Positions 52,233 to 60,570 of a DNA stretch of 64,000 nt are shown here, one piece after another (the first letter of the stretch is position 1; each line of letters begins with the position of its first letter). The stretch lies in assembly GCA_003223215.1 (NCBI GenBank), contig QHYH01000093.1, positions 78,902-142,901 on the forward strand, written 5' to 3'. The position numbers and the translations under genes are program-made. Under the pieces are notes generated by a model, which saw only the letters and a list, made by a program, of their open reading frames with translations, was not told the origin of the DNA and searched no databases. Source of the DNA: Acidobacteriota bacterium (GTDB lineage: Bacteria > Acidobacteriota > Terriglobia > Acidiferrales > UBA7541).

Positions 52233-52802
52233 ATGAGAGTTCGTCTTAACTTGGCGACCAAGCCGCTGGAATCGCACCGTCGCTTCCTTGTGGGTGCCGG
52301 CCTTTCCGCCTTCGTCGCCGCAGTCTCTTTTGTCATGCTCGGCTGGCACGTTTACTCGGTTCGCAAAGCCGCGACCGAGGTCCGCGCCCGTACGGAAAGG
52401 ATACGCGAGGAGTACGCCAGATATGAGGAGGAGCGCAACGATCTGAAGCGCTTCTTCGATCAAAAAAGCATCAAGGGCCTCAGTGACCGCGCCGCTTTCA
52501 TTAACGGCATCATTGCCGTGCGCAGTTTCAACTGGACGAAAATGTTCATGGACTTGGAGCACATTCTGCCAGGCGGCGTGCGCATTATCAGTATCGAGCC
52601 CAAGCAGGTATCTGGGCACGTCGAGCTGAATCTGACCTTTGGTGCCGCCGATGACGACGTCAAGTTAAAGTTCTTGCGCGCCCTGGAAACTTCAAGGCAG
52701 TTTTCGGATGTTCAAGTCGACAGCGATGTTCAGCCGGCGACGGGAAACGGCCCGAGCAGCGACAGAGTCGTTCACTTGTCGACTTTTTATTCGGGGGCTT
52801 GA
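52233..52802 (+). CDS. pilN: PilN-like inner-membrane protein
   Basis: The 189-residue protein begins V-R-L-N-L-A-T-K-P, close to the conserved I-N-L-L segment by which PilN contacts PilM, followed by one membrane helix (about residues 23-45), a coiled coil and a small ferredoxin-like domain. AGTAAGGA precedes the ATG. It overlaps pilO by one base in a TGATG. Confidence 0.83.
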   Translation: MRVRLNLATKPLESHRRFLVGAGLSAFVAAVSFVMLGWHVYSVRKAATEVRARTERIREEYARYEEERNDLKRFFDQKSIKGLSDRAAFINGIIAVRSFNWTKMFMDLEHILPGGVRIISIEPKQVSGHVELNLTFGAADDDVKLKFLRALETSRQFSDVQVDSDVQPATGNGPSSDRVVHLSTFYSGA

Positions 52803-53362
52803 TGCCACGCGATTTCACAACCCGCAAAAGGGCCATCCTGGGCGGCATAATTTGCCTGGTCCTCGCCGACTTGGCGCTGGCTTACTACAACTCGCAGTTG
52901 GCCTCGGAAACACTGACGACTCCGGAGCAATTTTCGAAGCAGGAAATGGGGCTCAAGAAGCTGGAGGCTCCCATTGCGCGGGCGCGGAAGATCCGAGAAG
53001 AAATGCCGGATACGCAGCGGGAATGCGAGCAGTTCGAACGCATGCTTTTGCTGGCTAGGTCGGGATATTCCTCGGTTTCCTCCGAACTGGTGGAAATTGC
53101 AAAGAAAAGCGGTGTCAGGCTGGAGGGTGTATCCTTCAAGCGAACACCGATTCCCGAGCGCCGACTGACGGAAGTGGCCATGGAGTCCACCATAGAGGGC
53201 GACTATAAGAACGTAATTCTTTTCTTGAATGGCTTGCAGCGTTCCGCCAATATCTATGAGGTAGAGTCTTTGACGCTGGCCCCACAGAAGGACAATAAGG
53301 GGCCTGCCAACGTCATAAAGGTTGGTTTACACCTCAAGACTTATTTCCGGACGTCCGCGTGA
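52802..53362 (+). CDS. pilO: PilO-like inner-membrane protein
   Basis: The 186-residue protein has one N-terminal membrane helix (residues 11-29), a coiled-coil segment and a PilO-type domain (S-G-V-R-L-E-G-V-S-F, then G-D-Y-K-N-V-I-L-F-L-N-G-L). PilN and PilO form the periplasmic alignment complex. The ATG at 52802 lies in a TGATG junction with pilN, and the stop overlaps the next gene. Confidence 0.83.
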   Translation: MPRDFTTRKRAILGGIICLVLADLALAYYNSQLASETLTTPEQFSKQEMGLKKLEAPIARARKIREEMPDTQRECEQFERMLLLARSGYSSVSSELVEIAKKSGVRLEGVSFKRTPIPERRLTEVAMESTIEGDYKNVILFLNGLQRSANIYEVESLTLAPQKDNKGPANVIKVGLHLKTYFRTSA

Positions 53363-53910
53363 AGCAAAAGCGACAAATCGGAATTCTCTTTGCGCTGGTG
53401 CTCATCGCGCTCGTTGTGTGGCTATGGAATTTCCACAGCAAGCCGCGCGCAGTTGTTGCAGATACCCCCGTCAAGGACGACGACCCCGTGCTCAGCGTCG
53501 ACAATCCGCAGATTCGCATGGATGAGATCGCACGTGCCCGCAAGACGGAATACAAGAGTTCCGGCCGCAATCCGTTTAGCTCGATACAAGCTCCTCCGCC
53601 GCGTGTCCCTCGTCCCGACAAGAAACGCGAAATTCCAGGTCCCCAGCTTCCACCTCCACCCCCGCCCCCGCCTCCTTTGACCCTGCCGAGCGGTGTGAAG
53701 TTCTATGGTTTTGGCACTGTGCCCAACGGCACTTCGCGCCTCGCCTTTTTTAGCGATGGACAAGAGGTCTACGTCGTAGCCGAAGGCGAAGTCTTGCTGC
53801 AGCGCTTCCGCATTCTGAGAATTGGGAACGCCAGTGTGGAATTTGAAGAAGTTTCCTCCGGACGCACCGCCACGGCGCCTCTCGAGGAGCAGGCTGGAGG
53901 TTCGCCATGA
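53359..53910 (+). CDS. PilP/GspC-like periplasmic protein
   Basis: The 183-residue protein starts at GTG overlapping the pilO stop. It has one membrane helix (residues 8-24), the G-R-N-P-F motif seen in GspC/PilP-type linkers, a run of ten prolines near residues 96-110 and a small C-terminal beta domain (V-K-F-Y-G-F-G, then E-G-E-V-L-L-Q-R-F-R-I). Such proteins connect the inner-membrane complex to the secretin. No secretin gene is present in the window. Confidence 0.75.
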   Translation: MKQKRQIGILFALVLIALVVWLWNFHSKPRAVVADTPVKDDDPVLSVDNPQIRMDEIARARKTEYKSSGRNPFSSIQAPPPRVPRPDKKREIPGPQLPPPPPPPPPLTLPSGVKFYGFGTVPNGTSRLAFFSDGQEVYVVAEGEVLLQRFRILRIGNASVEFEEVSSGRTATAPLEEQAGGSP

Positions 53911-54812
53911 TGACGGCAAGGCGTGGGTTTGCTCGGCGAAAGGCGGGGCAGCAGGGGTATGCCTTGCTGCTGGTGATTTTCGTGGCCACCATTCTGCTCG
54001 TCTTTGCCACGATGGCAGCGCCAAACATTAAGACAGAAGGTCAGCGCGAAAAAGAGAAAGAAATGATTTGGCGCGGCCGGCAGTATGCGCGGGCCGTGAA
54101 GCAGTATTACAGGAAGATGGGCCGTTTCCCCACCAGCTTGGAGGACCTAACCAAACCAAAAATCGGCTCCCTGCGTTTCCTGCGCCAGGCTTACAAAGAT
54201 CCGATGAACACGCAGGATGGTTCATGGAGACTCATCTATGTCGGTCCGGGCGGGCAGCTCATCGGTAGCTTGAAGCCCCGCCCGAATCTTCAGTTTGGCC
54301 GTGTTCCCGGAATGGGCACGCCCGCAGCTGCCTTGGCAGCGCCGGGTGCTCCAAACAGCGGTTTTGGCACGGCTGTCGGGCAGGTGGCGGGACAGGTTGG
54401 CGGACTCACTCCGCAAGGACCAGCGGGGACGCAGCCGGCAAGTCCTGGCAATCCTCCGGCTACAAGCGGAAATCCCGTTTCCGCAGATCAGGGAACGGAT
54501 ACGAGCTCGGACGCCGATCCTCCCATTCCTAGCGACGATGCTTCGCCGATCATAGGCGGAAACATCATTGGAGTCGGGAGCAAGATCAACAGGAAGTCTG
54601 TAATCGTTTACGATCACGCGAAGAACTACCGCCTTTTCGAATTTATCTGGGACCCGTCGAAAGATATGTTGGGCGTAGGGCAACCGGGCATGCAGACAGG
54701 CACCGGTCTTGGTCAGCCAATTGGTCAGCCTATCGGCCAGCCAGCGGGGCCGTCGGGCGGGTCTCCAGGCGCGCCGCCTCCTCAAAATCCGCAGAACCCG
54801 CAACAGCAGTAG
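53907..54812 (+). CDS. Pseudopilin-like protein with Gly/Pro-rich C-terminus
   Basis: The 301-residue protein has a basic N-terminus and a hydrophobic helix (Y-A-L-L-L-V-I-F-V-A-T) at about residues 18-37, followed by a GspG-like helix and loop (R-Q-Y-A-R-A-V-K-Q-Y-Y, then G-R-F-P-T-S-L-E-D-L). The usual prepilin Glu at mature position 5 is absent. From about residue 130 on it is rich in Gly, Pro and Gln with repeated G-Q-P-I near the end. It overlaps the PilP-like gene and ends the unit. Confidence 0.75.
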   Translation: MMTARRGFARRKAGQQGYALLLVIFVATILLVFATMAAPNIKTEGQREKEKEMIWRGRQYARAVKQYYRKMGRFPTSLEDLTKPKIGSLRFLRQAYKDPMNTQDGSWRLIYVGPGGQLIGSLKPRPNLQFGRVPGMGTPAAALAAPGAPNSGFGTAVGQVAGQVGGLTPQGPAGTQPASPGNPPATSGNPVSADQGTDTSSDADPPIPSDDASPIIGGNIIGVGSKINRKSVIVYDHAKNYRLFEFIWDPSKDMLGVGQPGMQTGTGLGQPIGQPIGQPAGPSGGSPGAPPPQNPQNPQQQ

Positions 54813-54911
54813 AAATTGCCGTGGAATTGGCGTCCTCGAGGGGAACGGAACTCTAGGCCTCGTACCTTCCCTTAAACTTCCGTAGAATGATGCTGCTTAG
54901 CAGCGGACAGC

Positions 54912-56240
54912 ATGCCTGTAAACTCTATCCCTGGCCCGACGCCGGTCTACGAGGACTACACTCGCTGCATCCGCTGCGGCCTTTGCCTCAATGCCTGCCC
55001 CACCTATCGACTGTGGAATCTCGAGGCGGATTCGCCGCGTGGCCGCATCCAGCAGATGTTCCACGTCTTTCAAGGCGAACTCACCGGCCAGGGAGTTGCG
55101 GAAGCGCGCATCAGCGATGGGTTCGTCGAGCACATCGAAAAGTGTCTTGACTGCCGCGCGTGTGAAACCGCCTGCCCATCCGGCGTCGAATACGGGAGGC
55201 TGGTCGAACACGCCCGCGCGCGTATCGAACGCAGTTACGAGCGCTCCTGGCTCGCTCGCGCCACACGTGACTTCTTTTTCAAGGAGTTTTTCTCGGCTCC
55301 CCATTTTATCGAAGATGCGGCCCGTCTTTTCCGCCTCTACCAACGGTCCGGCTTGCAAGCGATCGCACGCGGCATCGGGATTCTCAAGCTGTTTGGCCTT
55401 GCCGAACGAGACTGCTTCCTCCCGCGCATCGACGATGATTTTTTCTTTAGTCGCATTGGGTCGACGTTTGCGCCCGTGGGAGGGCGGCGTGCACGCGTTG
55501 CCTTTTTTGCCGGCTGCGTTGCCAACGTGGCTTTTTCCGGACTGCAGGAAGCTACCATCCGGGTGCTCACCGCCAACGGCTGCGAAGTGGTCGTGCCACC
55601 GGAACAAACCTGCTGTGGCGCTCTTTCCGTGCACGCGGGATTTCACGAGGCGACGCGCGACCTGGCGCGAAGGAATCTGGCTGCATTTCGGCTGGAGGAT
55701 TTCGACGCGATCGTCACGAATGCCGCGGGTTGTGGCTCTGCGCTCAAGGAATACGGTCGCCTCTTTTTGCCAATGGAACCCGAATGCGAGCAGGCCCGGG
55801 CGTTTGCCGCAAAAACCCGCGACGTGACCGAGTTCCTTGCGAATCTCGGACTAACCGCCAAACTTTATCCGCTGCGCCATTGCGTCACCTACCAGGACTC
55901 CTGCCATCTCTTGCATGGGCAAAAAATTCGCGAAGCTCCGCGCAAACTGCTGCGGGCTATTCCACATCTCGACCTTGTGGAACTGCCGTACTCGGAGGTT
56001 TGCTGCGGTTCGGCGGGAACCTACAACATTACCCAGACCGAAGCGTCGCTCGAGTTACTCGCCGAGAAAATGCGCCACGCCCAGTCGACCGGGGCTCAGA
56101 TCGTTGCCACTGCCAACCCTGGCTGTATCTTGCAACTGCGCGCCGGAACTTCCCTCCACCGAACGAACCAAGACGTCCTGCACGTTGTTGAGCTACTTGA
56201 CCGCGCTCTCGCGCCACACGAGAATCCTGCTGCGCGATAG
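54912..56240 (+). CDS. glcF: Glycolate oxidase iron-sulfur subunit
   Basis: The 442-residue protein has two 4Fe-4S ferredoxin motifs, C19-C22-C25-C29 and C78-C81-C84-C88, and two CCG-type domains (E-Q-T-C-C-G-A and S-E-V-C-C-G-S-A-G). This is the layout of GlcF, the electron-transfer subunit that works with the flavin subunits GlcD/GlcE to oxidise glycolate or a related 2-hydroxy acid. glcD and glcE are not in the window. A TAGAAT hexamer lies about 24 bases before the ATG. Confidence 0.9.
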   Translation: MPVNSIPGPTPVYEDYTRCIRCGLCLNACPTYRLWNLEADSPRGRIQQMFHVFQGELTGQGVAEARISDGFVEHIEKCLDCRACETACPSGVEYGRLVEHARARIERSYERSWLARATRDFFFKEFFSAPHFIEDAARLFRLYQRSGLQAIARGIGILKLFGLAERDCFLPRIDDDFFFSRIGSTFAPVGGRRARVAFFAGCVANVAFSGLQEATIRVLTANGCEVVVPPEQTCCGALSVHAGFHEATRDLARRNLAAFRLEDFDAIVTNAAGCGSALKEYGRLFLPMEPECEQARAFAAKTRDVTEFLANLGLTAKLYPLRHCVTYQDSCHLLHGQKIREAPRKLLRAIPHLDLVELPYSEVCCGSAGTYNITQTEASLELLAEKMRHAQSTGAQIVATANPGCILQLRAGTSLHRTNQDVLHVVELLDRALAPHENPAAR

Positions 56241-56259
56241 CGCCATAGATCGCCTTGCT

Positions 56260-56575
56260 TCACCGCTCCCCAATCAAATAGCGGCAGCCCTGTGGCCCCA
56301 TCCTTGCCGAGTGTACCGTTCCGGCGGGTACATCGCAGCGGCCTCCCGCGCCATAGGTCACCGTGCGGCCATGCATCGTCAAGCTCATCTCGCCGCTCCA
56401 GAACGATGTGCGCTGTCTCGGTTCGGTGCGTATGTTCTGGATAAAACGTGCCGGGAGCATCTTGCCAGACGCACGTTTGCAAGAATCCTTGGCGTTGCAG
56501 TTCTGCGGACAGCTTTTTCTCGTCCATGCGTACAATTTTATATCCGTCCGTTTCTTTCTTGCCATTTTCGTCCAA
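56260..56575 (-). pseudogene. Small cupin gene with a frameshift
   Basis: From an ATG at 56575 the protein reads as a cupin (P-E-H-T-H-R-T-E-T-A-H-I-V-L), then the frame is lost near 56398. The remainder of the cupin continues in another frame (S-G-E-M-S-L-T-M-H-G, then D-V-P-A-G-T-V-H-S-A) to a stop at 56260. One extra base explains the break. It is either a recently inactivated gene or an assembly error; the metal-binding histidines are intact across the break. Confidence 0.7.
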
Positions 56576-56673
56576 AAACGGCAGCGCCCTTCCCGCAGCG
56601 ATGGGGGTTGCCGCGAAAAGGGCGTGCCGTCTTCAGGAGAGAAGACCGTGGTTACGAGGAACGTCGCTAAAAT

Positions 56674-57552
56674 TCACTGTTCCGCAGGCGCCTGGTTGCG
56701 GCCCCTTCTTGGTATCCCCCGGTGACCTTGCGTTACGGTGTAGGCCGAGGGCACGGTAAACAGCGATGCATCCGGCTCCGTGCGGTTAATATTGGTAAGC
56801 GTGTAAGTGGTCTCGCCGGACCACGGGTCGCTGCGTTTGCTCATAACCACCATTTGCAAGTCATTGGAATACCATCTTTCGTGAACGATGGTAATCGGCT
56901 TTTCATTTCCTATTTGTCCCGCAGGGATGGTGCGCGTCAAGCGCGTTCCTTGAGCGGTTACTCCCGCGATGGTTTGCGTGCCGAGGTCTTCCTCTTGCAG
57001 ATTCCCGTTGGCGATCTCCTGCTGCTCCCGGGCGCTCCTCTTATTCCTCATGGCATCCCGCATAGCCCCTCCCATCTTGGCGAAAGGCTTTCCCATTTTT
57101 TCGGCGGTTTTCTGGTCGGGATGCAGCAGATAGGTGACGCCCGCAACCGGATCGTTAATAACCACGAACGACTTTCGTTGTCCGGAAGCCGCCAATGGCC
57201 CAAAGCCCGTAAGCGTTATCTCTCTGCGAACCCGGCCCTGGCTATCGCGGTAAAGATTACTCTGTGTTTTTCGCGAGAGGTGATTGCCATCGGCCAGCGT
57301 CTGGGCGGTTTCCGATACGGCTACCGCGCTGAACGGCGCGCCAGTGACGATTTTGCCGCCGTGCACTCCACCGAAGCCAAGCAGCTCCATCCCCTCTCCG
57401 AAAGGAGGCGGAACAAAATCGCCTTCCGGTCCGGCTTGCATCATTACCTCGGGCTGCGGGGGCGAAGACGGCGCCTGTTGCGCTCCGGCCATTCCCGCAC
57501 AGAGCACAAGAGCGCACCCAACGGTCACGCTCACGGTTAATCTCAGGTTCAT
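56674..57552 (-). CDS. Secreted hypothetical protein linked to an ECF sigma unit
   Basis: The 292-residue protein has a signal peptide ending M-A-G-A-Q, a Pro-rich linker and a domain with S-N-L-Y-R-D-S-Q-G-R-V-R-R-E, D-P-V-A-G-V-T-Y-L-L and W-Y-S-N-D-L-Q-M-V-V. No enzyme motif is seen. The ATG at 57552 is preferred to one 38 codons upstream because the signal starts there behind GAGGAGAAG. It lies 47 bases after the anti-sigma gene and may be a target or partner of the sigma system. Confidence 0.75.
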   Translation of the reverse strand: MNLRLTVSVTVGCALVLCAGMAGAQQAPSSPPQPEVMMQAGPEGDFVPPPFGEGMELLGFGGVHGGKIVTGAPFSAVAVSETAQTLADGNHLSRKTQSNLYRDSQGRVRREITLTGFGPLAASGQRKSFVVINDPVAGVTYLLHPDQKTAEKMGKPFAKMGGAMRDAMRNKRSAREQQEIANGNLQEEDLGTQTIAGVTAQGTRLTRTIPAGQIGNEKPITIVHERWYSNDLQMVVMSKRSDPWSGETTYTLTNINRTEPDASLFTVPSAYTVTQGHRGIPRRGRNQAPAEQ

Positions 57553-57599
57553 GCTTTCTTCTCCTCTCTTCTCTCCCGACCTGCCAAAAAAGCTTGTGC

Positions 57600-58241
57600 T
57601 TACTCGCGCATGCGAACAGCCTCGGGCAATCCATCGTTCCCGACGAGCAAGTCCACCTGAATCCATTCATTGGCGCGGTCTTCATTCACGGGCAGGCCAA
57701 GCGCGCCAAGTGCGCCACGCTGCAGGCGAACGCGAAGGATGGCGGCGTCATCCGTATCGGCTGGCAAAACTCCCGGCAACAACGTGAAATCGCTCAATTC
57801 ACTGTCGGCCATGACGCTCTGAGACTCTGCTGCAGCGTTTTGTCCCGTTGGACTCCCATTCAAAACGCGAGTGTCTGGCCGGACCGCGATGTTCCGGTTC
57901 CGACTCGCTCGCCAGTTGACCCAGCTTGCAGCGCCGACCAAAACAGCGGCTGCTGCCAAGGTCCAGGCGGTCACGACAGCCGTGCGGCGTACTTTTGGGG
58001 TGTGATACTCCGTGCGGAATTGCTGTCGGAGGCGCATCTCCACACGCGCTGGGGCCTCTACTGAGGTGGTCAGTTGGGCAAGAGAGCGCAATTCCAGGCG
58101 CGTGGCTTCCCAGGAATTCCGTAGTGCTCCGCAGCGAGCGCACGAAACCGCGTGCTCCGCAGCGGCAGCACGCTGGGCATCCGTCGAGGATGCGCTGCCC
58201 TGCGCATCCCATCCAATTGCTTCAAATTCATCGCAGGTCAT
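57600..58241 (-). CDS. Anti-sigma factor, membrane-anchored
   Basis: The 213-residue protein has an N-terminal zinc-binding-like segment (H-A-V-S-C-A-R-C-G near residues 30-40), one membrane helix near 92-108 and a periplasmic C-terminal part, the usual layout of an anti-sigma factor of the ZAS type. The ATG at 58241 overlaps the end of the sigma gene by 14 bases, and AAGGAAG lies upstream. It should hold the sigma factor inactive at the membrane. Confidence 0.8.
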   Translation of the reverse strand: MTCDEFEAIGWDAQGSASSTDAQRAAAAEHAVSCARCGALRNSWEATRLELRSLAQLTTSVEAPARVEMRLRQQFRTEYHTPKVRRTAVVTAWTLAAAAVLVGAASWVNWRASRNRNIAVRPDTRVLNGSPTGQNAAAESQSVMADSELSDFTLLPGVLPADTDDAAILRVRLQRGALGALGLPVNEDRANEWIQVDLLVGNDGLPEAVRMRE

Positions 58242-58875
58242 TGCGCACTTCCTTCTTACTTTCAAAACCATTCACGGCTGCGGCGTTTGCGCGCCGGGGC
58301 CCACCACGCAGCATTTCCAGCCGGGCCATTAGCAAGGCTCGTCCGCGATGCAGCCGCGAGCGAACCGTGCCAATAGGGCAGCCGATCATCTGCGCGGCTT
58401 CTTCGTAACTGCGCTCCTCGAGTTCGCAGAGAACCACGGCTTCCCTAAACTCTGCAGGCAAATCCAGGACTGCCGCCCAAACTCGTTCGACGCGCTCGTG
58501 CTCTTCGGCTTGCATCGCCGGAGTGGAGGCACCCCTTAAAACGATTCCCAGTCCCGTTCCGTTGTCATGTTGTTCCTCGAGAGGCACCTCTCGCGGTAGG
58601 CGTTCGAGATGCTTCAACACCCGGTTGCGAGTCACGCCGTAGAGGAAGCCACCGAGCGTGCCGCGTGTGGCGTCATACTTCCTCGGATCTCGCATCAGCA
58701 TCATAAAGACATCCTGGACAATCTCCTCGGCCGCCCACGTGCTTCCGGTCATGCGCAAGGCAAAGCGGTAGAGCGCCGCCTGATGGCGCCGATAAAGGAG
58801 CGTAAAGGCCTCCTCGTCGCCCTTTGCAGCCCGCCGGAGCAGCACGTCGTCTCTTTCTTGGTCGGCGATGCTCAT
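58228..58875 (-). CDS. ECF-type RNA polymerase sigma factor
   Basis: The 215-residue protein has region 2 (L-Y-R-R-H-Q-A-A-L-Y-R-F-A, then A-E-E-I-V-Q-D-V-F) and region 4 (L-P-A-E-F-R-E-A-V-V-L, then G-C-P-I-G-T-V-R-S-R-L-H-R-G-R). It directs transcription of a small regulon on release from its anti-sigma factor. The ATG at 58875, two bases after GGAG, is close to the ribosome site; a TTG 11 codons upstream is an alternative. Confidence 0.9.
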   Translation of the reverse strand: MSIADQERDDVLLRRAAKGDEEAFTLLYRRHQAALYRFALRMTGSTWAAEEIVQDVFMMLMRDPRKYDATRGTLGGFLYGVTRNRVLKHLERLPREVPLEEQHDNGTGLGIVLRGASTPAMQAEEHERVERVWAAVLDLPAEFREAVVLCELEERSYEEAAQMIGCPIGTVRSRLHRGRALLMARLEMLRGGPRRANAAAVNGFESKKEVRNDLR

Positions 58876-59119
58876 CTCTCCTGGGTAAGACGTTCTGCCC
58901 GGCCCCAAATGTACATTCCTGCGGCGTAGTGGATAAGTTCCCCGCTGTCAATCCAGGTCACGGGCTACCGGAAGTCCTTCTATTACAATGAGTTAGATGT
59001 ATCAGGCGGTGTCATCGCACCGCTAACTGGCCAGGTATCAAATCAGTCAGTCTAGCTGCTGAATCAAGTGAGTTAGGTCGTCGCACCTCATGCGGCTCGA
59101 GTCTGCTCGGATCCAACTG

Positions 59120-59944
59120 TCAGTTGCCTGCCTGGTTTTTCTCTTTCGGCTTGAACATGCGGGCGGCGGTGCGCGTAACCAAGCGACGGGGAACCAGCCG
59201 TTCGCCGTGCGCGCCCAGATAATTCCCGAGCCCGGAGATGACGTAGCTTTTTCCGGCGGCGAGAGCCCGCAACCCGGTTCGCGCGACCTTTTGCGCGGTC
59301 TCCGCTCGATGAATAAATTTCTCCTGCCCCGCGACGGCATGAAACTCGGATTGGGTCGAGCCGGGGCAAAGTGCGCAAACGCGGATGCCGTAAGGCTTCA
59401 TTTCCTCGGCCAACCCCTCGGCAAATAAAAGATCAAAAGCCTTCGTCGCCGCGTACGTGGAAATGTAGGGCACCGCCTGGAAAGAGGCAGTGGAGGCCAG
59501 TATCAGAATATCGCCGCGCCGTCGCGCGGTCATCTCACGCAAATAGAGATGGGTGAGATGAACCACTGCAGCGCAATTTACCTGAACCATTTGGAGGAGG
59601 CGCTGCTTATCAACGAATGGGAATTCGCCGAATTTGCCGAAGCCGGCATTGTTGATAAGCAGGTCGACTTCAATTCCTTTTTCTCGCGTGAAAGCATAGA
59701 TCCCTTCCCGAGCCGCCGGATCGGCCAGATCGGCGGGAAGAACCTCTGTTCGGATTTTGTAGGTCGAGGTCAGCCCTTCGGCGAGCGCCTCGAGGCGGTC
59801 TTTGCGGCGCGCCGTCAGCACAAGATGCGTTCCTCCGTTTGCCAGCTCCTCTGCAAGAGCCACTCCAATGCCTGCGCTGGCTCCGGTGACCAGCGCCCAC
59901 TTTCCGGACCAGGCCTCTCCCACAGACGATTTGTGAATTGACAA
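59120..59944 (-). CDS. Short-chain dehydrogenase/reductase
   Basis: The 274-residue protein is a classical SDR: T-G-A-S-A-G-I-G cofactor loop near residue 20, N-N-A-G near 100, and the catalytic Ser with Y-A-A-T-K. It should use NAD(P)H on an unknown carbonyl or alcohol. A TTG at 59944 is chosen because GAGGAGG lies six bases before it; an earlier TTG overlaps that site. A small membrane protein gene is 44 bases upstream on the same strand. A relic of a second copy lies at 62.8 kb. Confidence 0.88.
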   Translation of the reverse strand: MSIHKSSVGEAWSGKWALVTGASAGIGVALAEELANGGTHLVLTARRKDRLEALAEGLTSTYKIRTEVLPADLADPAAREGIYAFTREKGIEVDLLINNAGFGKFGEFPFVDKQRLLQMVQVNCAAVVHLTHLYLREMTARRRGDILILASTASFQAVPYISTYAATKAFDLLFAEGLAEEMKPYGIRVCALCPGSTQSEFHAVAGQEKFIHRAETAQKVARTGLRALAAGKSYVISGLGNYLGAHGERLVPRRLVTRTAARMFKPKEKNQAGN

Positions 59945-59988
59945 AATCAGCCTCCTCAAGTTCCAAGGAATAACGAAGTGGATGACTC

Positions 59989-60219
59989 CTATTTCTCCGG
60001 GGGCAATAAAATATCCTTCAAGCGCGCGCTTTCGCGCTTAATGCGATCCACAATGCGCCTTGCCCAGACAAACTCGGCAGCGAGCAAACCCAAGCCCATC
60101 AAGATCACAGGCGTGCCCGGACCCGGCGTAAAGATCATCATAATTCCCAGGAGCAGTAACGTGAACCCAACAAGGATCAGGAAGATGCGGCGGACCTGCA
60201 CAACGGTGCGAAGGATCAT
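59989..60219 (-). CDS. Small membrane protein of the PGPGW type
   Basis: The 76-residue protein has two hydrophobic segments (about 12-30 and 38-50) joined by F-T-P-G-P-G-T-P, the conserved turn of PGPGW-type membrane proteins, and a basic amphipathic C-terminus. The function is unknown. It probably shares a transcript with the SDR gene. Confidence 0.75.
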   Translation of the reverse strand: MILRTVVQVRRIFLILVGFTLLLLGIMMIFTPGPGTPVILMGLGLLAAEFVWARRIVDRIKRESARLKDILLPPEK

Positions 60220-60570
60220 TAAGGTTCAGGAAAGGATCTTTCTGGCGGAGAGGGTGGATTCCCAGCCGCTTTTATTCTGAAGGACTTGGCTCTTGGGCCG
60301 TTGATTTTTCCAATGCTAAAGGGGTTCTCGCGCATCGCTCCGGTAGCGCCACAACCCTGATACCTGAATTTTGTCTCTCCGTAAAGCCAAAATATAAAAC
60401 GCCGAGTAACCTCAAGCCAAGCCGTCGACCGATGGCAACCAAAGCGGATTGTCCGGCATCGCATATTTCGGGTTGTGCACCCAGCCTCCCTTTCCTCAAT
60501 CATTGAGGATCGCGACCTCGCGGAGGCCGGCGCGGTGGAGTCCCGCAGCCAAGCCGGCGGGCGGTGGAAC
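60220..60570. other. Intergenic region before the broken lipoprotein gene
   Basis: These 351 bases separate divergent genes. The only structure I see is a short dyad at 60494-60508. Confidence 0.45.
60494..60508. promoter_or_regulatory. Perfect dyad, possible operator
   Basis: CCTCAAT and ATTGAGG flank a single base, 62 bases before the ATG of the lipoprotein gene. It could bind a regulator; nothing else supports this. Confidence 0.25.
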
